Assembly: GCF_001682855.1 (NCBI RefSeq)
Contig: NZ_MAQW01000001.1
Coordinates: 62,001-126,000 of the forward strand
Reading direction: 5' to 3'
DNA length: 64,000 nt
Source: Bacillus sp. FJAT-27264
Lineage (GTDB): Bacteria > Bacillota > Bacilli > Paenibacillales > Paenibacillaceae
Shown: one piece after another, positions 41,885 through 52,123 of the stretch
Layout of the letters: each line of letters starts with the position of its first letter
How positions within the stretch are numbered: position 1 is the stretch's first letter
Notes under the pieces: generated by a model
Databases searched by the model: none
What the model was told of the DNA's origin: nothing
Seen by the model: the letters and a program-made list of their open reading frames with translations, nothing else
Program-made: the position numbers and the translations under genes

Positions 41885-41914
41885 TTAACCCAAAGATTTT
41901 ACACAGATTTAACA
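41885..41914 (+). promoter_or_regulatory. Possible PhoP box upstream of ppk
   Basis: TTTACA (41898) and TTAACA (41909) are 11 bases apart, matching the PhoP TT(A/T/C)ACA repeat period; TTAACC at 41885 is a looser third copy. ppk starts 108 bases downstream. Suggestive only. Confidence 0.35.
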
Positions 41915-42021
41915 AAACTATCTTCTTCAAATAGTAAAATGGTAAAATACGATAAGCCGAAATTACGGCTGCACCGCCACCAAAGCGGTAACGAAAGAAA
42001 AAAGAATGACGTGGAGGGGCC

Positions 42022-44148
42022 ATGAGCAAAATGATCGAAGAAGAGAAAAAGAATATCTTTAGCAGCAGTCCTGCCACTGCCTATCTTAACCGTGACCTCA
42101 GTTGGGTCGAATTTAACCGCCGGGTGCTGCAAGAGGCCCAGGATGTAGACAACCCTTTGATGGAACGGGCCAAATTTCTGGCAATTGTGTCCAGCAATCT
42201 GGATGAATTTATCAGTGTGCGTGTAGCGGGCATCCAGGATCAGATCCGCGCAGGATATACGAAAAAAGACTTCACCGGTTATACTCCATCCGGCTTGTAC
42301 AAACGTCTATTCAAACGGGTCTCCAAAATCATTGCCGACCAGTACCGCACCTTCCGCGATATCTCCAGGAATCTGCACAAGGAAGGCATTGTCTTCGTAG
42401 ATTACGGTGATTTGACACATGCACAGGAACTTTCCATAGAACAATATTACCGCGACATTATTTATCCTGTACTTACACCGATGGCAGTGGATCAGAGTCG
42501 TCCATTTCCGCTAGTACATAGCCAATTCATCTATCTCGCGGTGGTTCTCTCCCGTAAAAATGCTCTGGAGGAAGAACCGTATTTTGCGATCCTGCAAATT
42601 CCGTCCAATCTGCCAAGATGTATCCCTCTGCCCCATCGCTCCAACAGCAAGAAGCGGCAGTTCGTATTCATAGAGGATGTCATCAGACATCATATCCAGA
42701 CCTTATTCAGCGGTTATGAGCCTGTCTCGGTTAGCGAGTTCCGCCTGACACGCAATTCAGACCTTACGATTGACGAGGAAGGCGCTGAGGATCTGCTGGA
42801 GGAGATTGAAAAGGAGCTGCGCAAACGCAGACGCGGCGTACCGGCCCGTCTGGAAGTGCAAAAAGGCATTCACCCCTATGCGCTGGAGCAGTTGCAGGCC
42901 GAATTCGAAATTGAAGATTTCGTATTCGAGATTGACGGTCCGCTGGATCTCGGATTCCTGCGCCAGTTTGCTGGCAGCCTTAAGGGCTTCAGCTATTTGA
43001 ACTACCCTCCGGTGGAGCCACTGTATCCGGTGGAGTTTGAAGAGAACGAGGATTTCTTCGAGGTGCTGCAAGAGCGTGATGTGCTGGTATATCATCCGTA
43101 CGAATCTTTTGATGCGATGACGGATTTTATTATCCAAGCTTCTGAAGACGAACAGGTCATGGCCATCAAAATGACACTGTACCGGGTCAGCGGCAATTCC
43201 CCGCTGATTACTGCCTTGGCGAATGCCGCTGAGTCGGGCAAGCAGGTCACCGTCGTAGTTGAGCTGAAGGCCCGCTTTGACGAGGAACGCAACATTGCCT
43301 GGGCACGCAAGCTTGAACAGTCTGGATGCCATGTCGTTTACGGTCTGGTCGGCCTCAAGACGCACGCTAAGATCACGTTGATTGTACGCCAGGAAGGCAC
43401 AGAGCTAAAACGGTATGTTCATGTCGGGACCGGTAACTATAATGACAGCACTGCCAAGGCTTACACAGACCTGAGTTTGTTCACCGCGAATACCGACATC
43501 GGTCTGGATGCTTCCGAGCTGTTCAATCAAATGACCGGCTACTCAGCCAACTATGACTGGAATTCGTTCATCGTCGCGCCAACCGATATGAGCCTGTCCT
43601 TACAGAAGCTGATGCAGCGTGAGGCTGAGCATGCCGCAGCTGGACGTCCGGCCCGTATTATCGCCAAGATGAACTCCCTGTCCAACCAGCAGGTTATCGA
43701 CGATCTCTACATCGCAGCTCAGGCTGGCGTATCCATTGATCTCATTGTACGCGGGGTCTGCTGCCTACGGCCGGGGATTGAAGGATTAAGCGAAAGGATT
43801 ACGGTGCGCAGCATCGTAGACCGCTTCCTGGAGCATTCACGCATCTATTATTTCGAGAACGGCGGCAAGCCGGAGGTCTATCTTTCCAGTGCGGACTGGA
43901 TGACCCGAAATCTAACCCGGCGGATCGAACTGATGTGCCCTGTGCATGACAGTACTATCCGGGCGCAGATCGTCAAGATCCTCGAGATGACACTGAGTGA
44001 TAACACCAAATCAAGTTTCCTCCAGCCTAATGGATATTATGAGCGCGCGGACGACAAAAAGGCCCCTTTCCGGAGCCAGTTTGCCGCTATGGATGTTACA
44101 CGTTGGAAGGGAAGTCGAGCTTTACCTTTAGACCCCAAACGTTCCTGA
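42022..44148 (+). CDS. ppk: Polyphosphate kinase 1
   Basis: 708 residues, normal for PPK1. N-terminal YLNRDLSWVEFNRRVLQEA, central VSSNLDEFISVRVAG, and the two C-terminal phospholipase-D-like domains with the conserved histidines His448 (LKTHAKITLIV) and His605 (FLEHSRIYYFENGG). Reversibly makes polyphosphate from ATP. GTGGAGGGGCC lies directly before the ATG. The last 53 bases overlap, on the opposite strand, the end of the exopolyphosphatase gene. Confidence 0.95.
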   Translation: MSKMIEEEKKNIFSSSPATAYLNRDLSWVEFNRRVLQEAQDVDNPLMERAKFLAIVSSNLDEFISVRVAGIQDQIRAGYTKKDFTGYTPSGLYKRLFKRVSKIIADQYRTFRDISRNLHKEGIVFVDYGDLTHAQELSIEQYYRDIIYPVLTPMAVDQSRPFPLVHSQFIYLAVVLSRKNALEEEPYFAILQIPSNLPRCIPLPHRSNSKKRQFVFIEDVIRHHIQTLFSGYEPVSVSEFRLTRNSDLTIDEEGAEDLLEEIEKELRKRRRGVPARLEVQKGIHPYALEQLQAEFEIEDFVFEIDGPLDLGFLRQFAGSLKGFSYLNYPPVEPLYPVEFEENEDFFEVLQERDVLVYHPYESFDAMTDFIIQASEDEQVMAIKMTLYRVSGNSPLITALANAAESGKQVTVVVELKARFDEERNIAWARKLEQSGCHVVYGLVGLKTHAKITLIVRQEGTELKRYVHVGTGNYNDSTAKAYTDLSLFTANTDIGLDASELFNQMTGYSANYDWNSFIVAPTDMSLSLQKLMQREAEHAAAGRPARIIAKMNSLSNQQVIDDLYIAAQAGVSIDLIVRGVCCLRPGIEGLSERITVRSIVDRFLEHSRIYYFENGGKPEVYLSSADWMTRNLTRRIELMCPVHDSTIRAQIVKILEMTLSDNTKSSFLQPNGYYERADDKKAPFRSQFAAMDVTRWKGSRALPLDPKRS

Positions 44149-45625
44149 ATGCTTTCAGAGCGTTCTCAATGTCTTCAAGACCGATCAGAATGTCTGAGTC
44201 GCCCTGAAGGCTCATATGGAGGGTGTTCCCTTGCATATGGCCTTCTAGGCCCCTGACAACGCCAATCTCGGTGCTATCCAGCGCAATGCTTAACTGAACA
44301 AGCGTTCCAAGCTTGTGAATCCACTCTTCGTCGGAAGCCAGTAAAATGTCCTTGTGTTCGGTGGACAATTTCTGCTTCCGGCTTTTTGTGCTATATGAAG
44401 AAATCATGGCGCACAGGATGAGCTGACGATGCGTGAGACCGCGAATAGGCGAGTTCATTAGCCAATATCTTGTATGCCGCTTGGACTGATAATAGTTAAT
44501 ATTCGATCCCGTTCGGTGCAGCATGATGGACACATAGACCAACATCTCGATCTCCCGGGTATCTCCATCGATCTTCAGCATGGACAGCAGGTTGCGCGCG
44601 AGTTTGTGAATGTGATCCAGATGCGTCTTGGAGGTGCGGATATCAAAGCGGATGATCGTATCCAGACTAAATTCCAGAGCACTATCCCGTACCGGCTGCT
44701 CCGGCTTCAGCAGATCATGCAGCATGCCTTCCCGCAAGCCTTCTCCGCTGATAACGGCCTGTACAGCACCAACATACTTATACACGGTGTGAAAAATAAT
44801 CAAACCGGAGACAATGATATCGGCCCGGCTTTTGGACAACCCGTCTAGTTCCTTCCGTTTCTCAATCGGCAATGCCGGCAGTGTAGCCATGAATTGCTCG
44901 ATCGTCTCGGATGATAGCGTATATCCGTGCGAATTCGGCAGCGAATAATCATTACTCTTCTGGTCCAGCTTACCCAGTGAGCGCAGTGTACCGCCCAGTC
45001 CAAACAGAGGAAGACCTTCCCCGGTAGTCAGCCAGTCATGCTCTACAAGTCGCCCCAGCACGTAAGCCTGAAGCTTATGAACCTGTTCCCCAGTCCAGTT
45101 GCCGCCGTGGCCGAACATAATATTGGTATTCACAGCTCCGAATGGAAAAGAAATACTGTGCTGATACCGCCGGCCTCTGAACAGCGTGATCTCCGTGCTG
45201 CCGCCCCCGATATCGATAACAAACCCATCCTCGACATTAAACGCATTGATCACCCCGAGGAATCCAAAATAGGCCTCCTGATGACCGCTGATCACTTCAA
45301 TCGGAATGTCTGAAGCTTCGGATAGGAAGGATATAATTTCAGCCGAATTAGCGGCATTACGAATGGCTGCTGTCGCACCTGCCCGGACTCTCTCCACACC
45401 GAATTCGTCGCAGATCTCCTTAAACTGACGCAGTACCGGGACAACGGTCTCCATGTCCTTGCGATCCAGCCGGCCGTCTCTTGTTATTTTCTCACTTAGA
45501 CGGGCGGAGTATTTGCATTCCTTTATGATCTTATAGCCTCCCGCCGGCGTCGTGTCATAGATAACCAAACGAATGGAGTTGGAGCCAATATCAATAATGC
45601 CGATCCGGCAGAGGTCATCTTTCAT
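44096..45625 (-). CDS. ppx: Exopolyphosphatase (Ppx/GppA family)
   Basis: 509 residues from the ATG at 45623-45625 (AAGGAG nine bases upstream); a longer frame to 45658 has no ribosome site. ASKHA-fold domains with RIGIIDIGSNSIRLVIYD and VIDIGGGSTEITLF phosphate loops, followed by an HD-like helical C-terminal domain (~310-500; HIHKLARNLLSMLK, MLHRTGSNINYYQSKRHTRYWL). Hydrolyses polyphosphate, or pppGpp in GppA-like members. Convergent with ppk and overlapping it by 53 bases; the two opposing activities could therefore interfere at transcript level. Confidence 0.92.
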   Translation of the reverse strand: MKDDLCRIGIIDIGSNSIRLVIYDTTPAGGYKIIKECKYSARLSEKITRDGRLDRKDMETVVPVLRQFKEICDEFGVERVRAGATAAIRNAANSAEIISFLSEASDIPIEVISGHQEAYFGFLGVINAFNVEDGFVIDIGGGSTEITLFRGRRYQHSISFPFGAVNTNIMFGHGGNWTGEQVHKLQAYVLGRLVEHDWLTTGEGLPLFGLGGTLRSLGKLDQKSNDYSLPNSHGYTLSSETIEQFMATLPALPIEKRKELDGLSKSRADIIVSGLIIFHTVYKYVGAVQAVISGEGLREGMLHDLLKPEQPVRDSALEFSLDTIIRFDIRTSKTHLDHIHKLARNLLSMLKIDGDTREIEMLVYVSIMLHRTGSNINYYQSKRHTRYWLMNSPIRGLTHRQLILCAMISSYSTKSRKQKLSTEHKDILLASDEEWIHKLGTLVQLSIALDSTEIGVVRGLEGHMQGNTLHMSLQGDSDILIGLEDIENALKAFRNVWGLKVKLDFPSNV

Positions 45626-45698
45626 ATGTATGTACTCCTTTTCAGGTTCATTAACCACTTATTATACATGGTTTGGACGCATAAATGAACTTTAAAGC

Positions 45699-45734
45699 AA
45701 AACGGCCGCCGGTAACCTACCGGGGGCCGTTTTA
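45699..45734 (-). terminator. Terminator of the amino acid ABC operon
   Basis: AAAACGGCC and GGCCGTTTT with inner GCCGGT / ACCGGG partial pairing. A and T runs on both sides make it bidirectional. Confidence 0.8.
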
Positions 45735-45745
45735 TATGTTATGCA

Positions 45746-46468
45746 TTACAGCACTTTACTCAGGAAATCCTGAGTCCGCGCATGCTTGGGATTACCGAAA
45801 ACTTCCGCAGGGGTTCCCTGCTCAACAATAAAGCCCCCATCCATGAACAGAATGCGGTCGCCGACTTCCCGGGCGAAGCCCATCTCATGCGTTACGATCA
45901 CCATAGTCATGCCATCCTCAGCCAATTTCTTCATGACCTCCAGCACCTCACCGACCATTTCAGGATCAAGCGCCGAGGTCGGCTCATCGAACAGCATCAC
46001 ATGCGGCTGCATGGCCAAAGCACGGGCAATTGCGATCCGCTGCTTCTGTCCCCCGGACAACTGATTAGGATAGGCATCCTTTTTATCCTCCAGACCGACG
46101 GTACGAAGGAGATTCAGTGCGAATTTCTCAGCGTCCTGCTGCGACTGCTTCTTCACCTTGACCGGGGCCAGGGTAATGTTCTGAAGCACGGTCATATGCG
46201 GGAACAGATTGAATTGCTGGAACACCATGCCCATTTTCTCACGGGTAAGGTTGATGTCATGCTTGCGCGAGGTAATCGACTCGCCCTCAAAGGTGATCTC
46301 ACCGCCAGTTGGCTGCTCAAGCAAGTTCAGGCAGCGCAAAAAGGTGCTTTTGCCAGAACCGCTGGGGCCGATCACCACGACAACCTCCCCTTTATGGATC
46401 TCCAGATCAATGCCTTTCAGGATTTCCAGTTTGCCGAAATGTTTCTCCAGTTTCTTAACGGCGATCAT
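45746..46468 (-). CDS. Polar amino acid ABC transporter ATPase (GlnQ/ArtR type)
   Basis: 240 residues. Walker [11 protein letters not shown] loop [17 protein letters not shown], signature [15 protein letters not shown], Walker [15 protein letters not shown], and switch His in [11 protein letters not shown]. This is the PAAT family form. Its start overlaps the permease end by 14 bases. Third gene of the binding protein-permease-ATPase operon. Confidence 0.93.
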   Translation of the reverse strand: MIAVKKLEKHFGKLEILKGIDLEIHKGEVVVVIGPSGSGKSTFLRCLNLLEQPTGGEITFEGESITSRKHDINLTREKMGMVFQQFNLFPHMTVLQNITLAPVKVKKQSQQDAEKFALNLLRTVGLEDKKDAYPNQLSGGQKQRIAIARALAMQPHVMLFDEPTSALDPEMVGEVLEVMKKLAEDGMTMVIVTHEMGFAREVGDRILFMDGGFIVEQGTPAEVFGNPKHARTQDFLSKVL

Positions 46469-47111
46469 CGGTGTTCAACCTCCTTTCGAGTCTGCCAAGC
46501 AGCTTGGACATGGTAAAGGTCAACACAAAGTACATCACAGCAACGACAATTAACGGTGTAAACCCGTCATAAGTAATCGTAGTTACCGCACGGGACTGGA
46601 ACATGAGATCTGCCACCCCGATAAAAGAAACGATCGAGGACTCCTTGATAATCGTAATAAATTCGTTACCGATCGCTGGAAGTACGCTTTTCAAAGCCTG
46701 TGGCAGCACGATGTGGCGCATCGTCATTGCCTGTCTCATGCCGAGGGAACGAGCTGCCTCCACTTGCCCCCGGTCTACCCCTTGTATCCCCGCCCGGAAA
46801 ATCTCGGCCAGATATGCGGAGCTGTTGATGGACAGTGTAATCGCACCCGATTGTACTGCACTGAATTCGATACCAAAGCTGGCCAGACCATAGTGAATCA
46901 GGAAGAGCTGCACCAGCATCGGTGTACCGCGTAGGAACTCTACCCATGCCGTGGCAATAAATCTAAGTACAACCAATTTGGACATGCGAAGCAGCGCAAT
47001 AGCAATCCCCAGTACAAAACCGAAGAATACGCCGAGCACGGCCAGTAGCAAAGTGTACTGTAGACCCGACAGGAAAAAGTTCCGGTAATCATACGCTAGA
47101 TTAAAAATATT
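46455..47111 (-). CDS. Polar amino acid ABC transporter permease
   Basis: 218 residues from the ATG at 47109-47111 ([27 protein letters not shown]), preferred over a longer reading because it matches the family N-terminus. Five or so membrane helices; HisM/GlnP-type motifs [19 protein letters not shown] and the EAA loop [23 protein letters not shown] single permease gene suggests a homodimeric pore. Confidence 0.9.
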   Translation of the reverse strand, partial: NIFNLAYDYRNFFLSGLQYTLLLAVLGVFFGFVLGIAIALLRMSKLVVLRFIATAWVEFLRGTPMLVQLFLIHYGLASFGIEFSAVQSGAITLSINSSAYLAEIFRAGIQGVDRGQVEAARSLGMRQAMTMRHIVLPQALKSVLPAIGNEFITIIKESSIVSFIGVADLMFQSRAVTTITYDGFTPLIVVAVMYFVLTFTMSKLLGRLERRLNTDDRR

Positions 47112-47217
47112 CATTATACCTGCACAACCTCCAATCTCCAAAAAAATAGAAAACAACGGAGCAAGCACCGCTATTTTCTGTAAGTACAGCTGTTCATTCC
47201 AATGGATAACAAATTGA

Positions 47218-48033
47218 TTACTTTTCAGCCAGTTCGCTTGCTGCTGTTACGTATTCTTCAATCTTGCCTTCGGAATTCAGTCGGCTAAGTGTCTTGTTGA
47301 CTTGATCCAGCAACTCTGTGTTGCCTTTCTTGATTCCTACCACGTAGCCATCATCTTCAGCTTCTGGTTTGGCATCTGTGATCACGATTCCTTTGACGTT
47401 CTTGACAAAGGACTTTGCAACAGGACCTTCAATGATTGCAGCATCTACGCGATTGGATTGAAGCTGCAGCACGATCTCGGAGATTTTACCAAGGGAAGTC
47501 AATTGTGCACCTTCAATGCCTTTAGCAAGCTCTTCCTGGATCGATCCAGTCTGAACACCAATCTTCGTTCCTTTAAGCGAGTCCATCGTAGAGAACTTGT
47601 CCTTATCCGCTTCGCGAACAACCACGGATTGCTCTGCTTTGTAGTAGATGTCGGACAGCTCCACTGCTTTCTTACGCTCTTCCGTCGGACTGAGGCCGGA
47701 GATAACCATATCGATTCTTCCGCTCGACAATTCATTCAGCAGGGAATCAAATGGTAAATCCTTGATCACAAGCTCCGCGCCCATGTCAGCGGCAATATCT
47801 TTGGCAATGTCGATGTCAAAACCGACGATGCTGTCTTTACCGTCAACAACCTTGTGGAATTCATAAGGCGGGAAATCCGCGCTGGTGCCCAGTGTCAGTG
47901 TTTTTTTGGCAGTAGATCCGGTGTTTGCCTCTCCGCTAGCTGCGGAATCATTTCCATTCTTATTTTGACCGCAGGCCGTTAGTAGTCCTACTGCAAGCAG
48001 CAAAGTTAGTGAAAGTGTACCCCATTTTTTCAT
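47218..48033 (-). CDS. Amino acid-binding lipoprotein of the ABC importer
   Basis: 271 residues. Lipobox GLLTACGQ (residues ~16-23), then the SBP_bac_3 fold: LTLGTSADFPPYEFHKVVDGKDSIVGFDIDIAKDIAADM, GRIDMVISGLSPTEERKKAVELS, GTKIGVQTGSIQEEL. The FPPYEF and ISGLSPTEER segments are like arginine/basic or cystine binders (ArtP/TcyA-like); the exact substrate is not determined. First gene, with a strong promoter 54 bases upstream. Confidence 0.9.
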   Translation of the reverse strand: MKKWGTLSLTLLLAVGLLTACGQNKNGNDSAASGEANTGSTAKKTLTLGTSADFPPYEFHKVVDGKDSIVGFDIDIAKDIAADMGAELVIKDLPFDSLLNELSSGRIDMVISGLSPTEERKKAVELSDIYYKAEQSVVVREADKDKFSTMDSLKGTKIGVQTGSIQEELAKGIEGAQLTSLGKISEIVLQLQSNRVDAAIIEGPVAKSFVKNVKGIVITDAKPEAEDDGYVVGIKKGNTELLDQVNKTLSRLNSEGKIEEYVTAASELAEK

Positions 48034-48086
48034 TTCTATATCTCCCTTTTCTGTATTTAGCGTATGCTGTTTAATTAGACCGATTT

Positions 48087-48152
48087 ATTATAAATCAGTT
48101 CGTATGAATATGCAAAGATATTTTTGACACAAACGCTCATTATTTCGTGTCA
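48087..48152 (-). promoter_or_regulatory. Promoter of the amino acid ABC operon with upstream inverted repeat
   Basis: Minus-strand TTGCAT (48110-48115), 17-base spacer, perfect TATAAT (48087-48092). Ten bases upstream, TGACAC and GTGTCA (48125-48130 and 48147-48152) form an inverted repeat with 16-base centre that may bind a regulator. Confidence 0.65.
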
Positions 48153-48336
48153 TTTTCAGCAAATTTCAATCTTTTTGCACAGAATTTACATAAAAAGTAT
48201 ATACTGAATTCACACCCAAAGCCCTCATTTCGGTAGTATGGTTCATCCCGCAGATTCAAAGGGTATTAACATGCTAACACACTGTAACCAGGCGTATAAT
48301 CCTTGCTCCGAACCTATTCATTAAGGAGGTGCTGTC

Positions 48337-50085
48337 ATGCTTTTGGAGGCGTTGTACCATGTGCCCCGCGACAAGTGGGCCTACGCTTACGATACCGAAA
48401 CCATTCACTTGCGTGTCCGCACTAAACGAAACGATGTAGATTATGTAACGGCCCTGACTGGCGACAAATATGACTGGAAACATACCTATTATGAGGTCCG
48501 GATGGAAAAAGCCGCTTCCGACGATATGTTCGACTATTGGGAGGCGGCCGTCAGACCCAAATACAAACGGCTGTGTTATACGATACGAATCAGTTCTGGA
48601 TCCGAAGTGATTTATTTGCTCGATAACGGCATTATTCGTCATGAATACCCCACCCCACCAAGTCATTATTATGAATTCTCTTACATTCACAAAATCGATG
48701 TGTTCAAGGTACCTGAGTGGGCCAAAGACGCGGTTTTCTACCAAATCATGACGGAGCGGTTCGCTAACGGCGATCCATCGATCAGTCCCGAGGGTACGGA
48801 GGAATGGGGCGGCCGACCAAAGCTGGACAATTTTTTCGGCGGAGATCTTCAAGGGGTGCTGGATCATCTGGATGACCTTCAGGAGCTCGGCATCAACGCT
48901 ATATATTTCACCCCGCTATTCCTCTCCCCCTCCAACCATAAATATGACATTGTGGATTATAAAAGAGTCGACCCACATTTTGGTGATAATGCCCTACTAA
49001 AGCGTGTGGTGCAACAATGCCATGCACGGGGTATCCGCGTCATGCTGGATGCGGTCTTCAATCATTGCAGTGATCAGTTCCCACCCTTCCAAGATGTAGT
49101 GCAAAAAGGCGAATACTCTGTGTACAGGCACTGGTTCCATATTAATTCTTTTCCGGCCGAGATTGTCGATGGGATTCCTACCTATGACACCTTCGGTTTT
49201 TTTGGCAACATGCCCAAATTCAACACGGCCAATCCCGAGGTCAGATCCTATCTGCTGGAGGTTGCCGAATACTGGATCAAGGAGATCAAAGTAGATGGCT
49301 GGCGGCTGGATGTTGCCAATGAGGTGGACCACCATTTCTGGCGGGACTTTCGTAAAGTCGTAAAGAATGCTAACCCGGAAGCCTATATTGTCGGAGAGGT
49401 GTGGAGCGATTCACTAACCTGGCTGCTCGGTGATCAATTTGATTCGGTTATGAATTATCCCTTCTCAGGAACAGTGCTGGAATTCTTCGCTGGCGGTATG
49501 AATGGAGTGACATTCGGGCATCGGATCGGCGGGCTGCTCATGCGTTATCCGCAGCAGACGAATGAGGTGGTCTTCAATCTCCTTGGCAGTCATGATACCC
49601 CTCGCTTGCTGACCTGTGTGGGTGAAGATAAGCGTCGCCTGAAGCTCGCCGTTGTCTTCCTGTTCACATTCATGGGTACACCCTGTATTTATTACGGAGA
49701 TGAGATTGGCCTTAGTGGTTACGAGGACCCGGACTGCCGAAAATGTATGGAATGGGATCCAGCCAAGCAAGACCGGGAGTTATATGAATTCTACCGGACT
49801 ATGATTGCCCTGCGTAAGAAGCATAAAGCGCTGCGCGAAGGACGGTTCCGCCTGCTACATGCCAATGAGAGCGATTCCTGCATCGTCTATGAGCGTGCGG
49901 ACGATAATCTGCACTTCACGATCTGGATGAACAACATGCCGGAACAGCGCACGCTGAGCCATCCTATGGAGACCGACGACTGGCAGGATGCACTGACGGG
50001 AGAATCTGTTGTTCCACAGAACGGAATCATGAATATTCGGCTGGAGCCCTATGGCTACCGGATACTCACTCGTAATCTGGACTAA
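48337..50085 (+). CDS. Neopullulanase/cyclomaltodextrinase-type GH13 hydrolase
   Basis: 582 residues, the length of the neopullulanase/maltogenic amylase group. N-terminal beta domain (~1-120, dimerisation and cyclodextrin pocket), catalytic barrel with the four GH13 regions: DAVFNHCS, GWRLDVANEVDH (nucleophile Asp), VGEVWSD (acid Glu) and LLGSHDTPR (Asp), then a C-terminal beta domain. No signal peptide, so cytoplasmic, degrading maltodextrins, cyclodextrins or glycogen fragments. AAGGAGGTG lies five bases before the ATG. Fits the nearby glycogen genes. Confidence 0.88.
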   Translation: MLLEALYHVPRDKWAYAYDTETIHLRVRTKRNDVDYVTALTGDKYDWKHTYYEVRMEKAASDDMFDYWEAAVRPKYKRLCYTIRISSGSEVIYLLDNGIIRHEYPTPPSHYYEFSYIHKIDVFKVPEWAKDAVFYQIMTERFANGDPSISPEGTEEWGGRPKLDNFFGGDLQGVLDHLDDLQELGINAIYFTPLFLSPSNHKYDIVDYKRVDPHFGDNALLKRVVQQCHARGIRVMLDAVFNHCSDQFPPFQDVVQKGEYSVYRHWFHINSFPAEIVDGIPTYDTFGFFGNMPKFNTANPEVRSYLLEVAEYWIKEIKVDGWRLDVANEVDHHFWRDFRKVVKNANPEAYIVGEVWSDSLTWLLGDQFDSVMNYPFSGTVLEFFAGGMNGVTFGHRIGGLLMRYPQQTNEVVFNLLGSHDTPRLLTCVGEDKRRLKLAVVFLFTFMGTPCIYYGDEIGLSGYEDPDCRKCMEWDPAKQDRELYEFYRTMIALRKKHKALREGRFRLLHANESDSCIVYERADDNLHFTIWMNNMPEQRTLSHPMETDDWQDALTGESVVPQNGIMNIRLEPYGYRILTRNLD

Positions 50086-50138
50086 AAAAATCAGGCTGTC
50101 CCTTGTGCCATCGTTTATGGCAGGGACAGCCTGTCTCA
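50086..50138. terminator. Shared terminator of the GH13 gene and ilvD
   Basis: AGGCTGTCCCT and AGGGACAGCCT pair around a loop with further TGCCAT/ATGGCA pairing. On the minus strand it ends GATTTTTTT, serving ilvD well. Confidence 0.8.
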
Positions 50139-51833
50139 TTATTCTTCCGGCAGGTCCGTTACAGCGCCTTTCGCCGCGGAAGAGACTAGACGCGCATACT
50201 TGGCAAGCGCACCTCTTGTGACTTTAAGCGCTGGCTTGTTCCATACCGCCCTTCTGCGCTCCAATTCATCCGGTGTAACCTCGAATGAGATCTCCTGAAC
50301 CTCACTGTCGATCGTCACTAGATCATTAGTTTGCAGCAGTGCGATTGGTCCGCCGACTTGCGCTTCCGGGGCCACATGACCTACGACAAAGCCGTGGGAG
50401 CCCCCGGAGAATCTGCCGTCGGTAATCAAAGCTACGTCACCGCCGAAGCCTTTTCCGACAATCAACGCGGTTACCGAGAGCATTTCCGGCATGCCGGGTC
50501 CACCTTTAGGACCACAATAACGAATAACGACAACATCGCCTTTGCGGATTTCATTGTTCAGAATGGCATCCGTAGCCTCAGTTTCACTGTCATACACTTT
50601 CGCAGGGCCGGTAAAGCGAAGCTTCTTCATCCCGGACATCTTGGCGATCGCTCCTTCCGGCGCCAGATTGCCCCGGAGTACAACCAGCGGTCCATCAGCC
50701 TTGAGCGGCTGGTCGAACGGGCGGATAATATCCTGATTTTCCGGAAGCGGTGCAGCCTCTGCCAAATTCTCCGCCAGCGTCTTGCCAGTTACCGTCAGGC
50801 AATCCCCATGCAGCAGTCCTCTTTCCAGCAGCACCTTCATGACGCCGGACACGCCACCGATATCATTCAAATCCTGCATCACGTATTGTCCGCTCGGCTT
50901 AAGATTAGCAATATGTGGAACTTTGACGCGGATGCGCTCAAAATCATCATAGGTCAAATCAACCCCTACCGAATGGGCAATCGCAATCAGATGCAGGAAT
51001 GCATTCGTAGAACCACCGAGTGCCATGACTAGTGTTATGGCGTTCTCAAAGGCTTTTTTCGTCATGATATCCCGCGGATAAATCTCCTTCTCCAGCAGAC
51101 TCAGCACCTGTTTTCCTGCCTTAGCGCATTCCTCTGCTTTATCTGGGGAAATCGCAGGCGTCGAGGACGATCCGGGCAGGCTCATGCCTAGCGCTTCTGC
51201 AGCTGAAGCCATCGTATTGGCGGTATACATGCCACCACAGGCACCCGGGCCTGGACAGACGCTGCATTCAATCTTGTGCAGCTCCTTCTCGGTCATTCGG
51301 CCGTCATGATACTGTCCGACCGCTTCGAAGGCTGTAACGATATCCACCTTCTTACCATCAAGCGTACCTGGCTGTATCGTTCCACCATATACGTAGACTG
51401 CTGGCAGATTCAGCCGGCCAATTGCCATCAGACAGGCCGGCGTGTTCTTGTCACAGCCGCCCACAGCGACGAGTGCGTCCAAGCGTTCTGCGCCCATGAC
51501 AATCTCAATAGAGTCGGCAATAGCTTCCCGGCTGGGCAAGGAAAAAGACATCCCTTCATGCCCCATTGCGATTCCATCTGCAACGGTAATCGTATTGAAG
51601 ATGAGCGGCGCACCGCCGTTATCCTTCACTCCTTTTTTAGCCTGGACCGCTAGTTGGTCAATATGCATATTGCACGGGGTGACTTCACTCCAGGTGCTGG
51701 CGATGCCGATCATCGGCTTCTTGAAATCCTCGTCTGTAAAGCCTACCGCCCGCAGCATCGCCCGGTTCGGCACACGATTAACGCCCTCGCTGATGACTTT
51801 GCTGCGTATTCTCAGATCTTTACTTGTGGACAT
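50139..51833 (-). CDS. ilvD: Dihydroxy-acid dehydratase
   Basis: 564 residues, full length. [67 protein letters not shown] give the three iron-sulfur cysteines; [19 protein letters not shown] is the C-terminal signature. Dehydrates dihydroxyisovalerate and dihydroxymethylvalerate in valine, isoleucine and leucine synthesis. Not next to other ilv genes. A promoter at 51993-52021 and an Ile/Leu-rich leader peptide precede it. Confidence 0.96.
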   Translation of the reverse strand: MSTSKDLRIRSKVISEGVNRVPNRAMLRAVGFTDEDFKKPMIGIASTWSEVTPCNMHIDQLAVQAKKGVKDNGGAPLIFNTITVADGIAMGHEGMSFSLPSREAIADSIEIVMGAERLDALVAVGGCDKNTPACLMAIGRLNLPAVYVYGGTIQPGTLDGKKVDIVTAFEAVGQYHDGRMTEKELHKIECSVCPGPGACGGMYTANTMASAAEALGMSLPGSSSTPAISPDKAEECAKAGKQVLSLLEKEIYPRDIMTKKAFENAITLVMALGGSTNAFLHLIAIAHSVGVDLTYDDFERIRVKVPHIANLKPSGQYVMQDLNDIGGVSGVMKVLLERGLLHGDCLTVTGKTLAENLAEAAPLPENQDIIRPFDQPLKADGPLVVLRGNLAPEGAIAKMSGMKKLRFTGPAKVYDSETEATDAILNNEIRKGDVVVIRYCGPKGGPGMPEMLSVTALIVGKGFGGDVALITDGRFSGGSHGFVVGHVAPEAQVGGPIALLQTNDLVTIDSEVQEISFEVTPDELERRRAVWNKPALKVTRGALAKYARLVSSAAKGAVTDLPEE

Positions 51834-51915
51834 GTTCTCACCCTTTTCTGTTAGATCAACTCATATAGCTCGTGGAGCCGTTCCCTATAGCTTTTCCAAA
51901 CTTCGCATTTAATTG

Positions 51916-51966
51916 CTACTTCGTAGACATCCGAATTGCCAAAGGGAGAATTAGTGAGGTAATCAT
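51916..51966 (-). CDS. Leader peptide MITSLILPLAIRMSTK before ilvD
   Basis: 16 residues, including three Leu and three Ile. It begins ~20 bases after the predicted transcription start, with AAAAGGGTAGGGTG before its ATG. The product of the downstream pathway is the branched-chain amino acids, so an attenuator peptide is plausible, yet no clear terminator hairpin is seen between it and ilvD. Tentative. Confidence 0.4.
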   Translation of the reverse strand: MITSLILPLAIRMSTK

Positions 51967-51992
51967 CACCCTACCCTTTTATCTTTGTATGC

Positions 51993-52021
51993 AATATATC
52001 GCATATGTATATTAAAATCAA
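51993..52021 (-). promoter_or_regulatory. Promoter of the ilvD transcript
   Basis: Minus-strand TTGATT (52016-52021), exactly 17 bases, TATATT (51993-51998). Confidence 0.6.
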
Positions 52022-52035
52022 GTCATTTTCTACAT

Positions 52036-52083
52036 TAAATAAACCGCTCCCTAAAATCTGTTGCTCGTAGGGAACGGTTTACT
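52036..52083 (-). terminator. Terminator of glgBA
   Basis: Minus-strand AAACCGTTCCCTA, 14-base loop, TAGGGAGCGGTTT, then ATTTAATG. Confidence 0.65.
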
Positions 52084-52123
52084 GTAGTTTAATCTTTATG
52101 TTTTACTGGGAGAATCCTGGACT

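Noticed and set aside
48185..48212. Sixth dif-like site (AATTTACATAA...)
   Set aside because: Left arm is only 9/11 and the right arm does not resemble the family.
50331..51032. 233-codon plus-strand ORF inside ilvD
   Set aside because: Antisense to the conserved ilvD core, no recognisable protein features.
51834..51966. T-box riboswitch upstream of ilvD
   Set aside because: No AGGGTGGNACCGCG block or specifier stem could be found in the leader.
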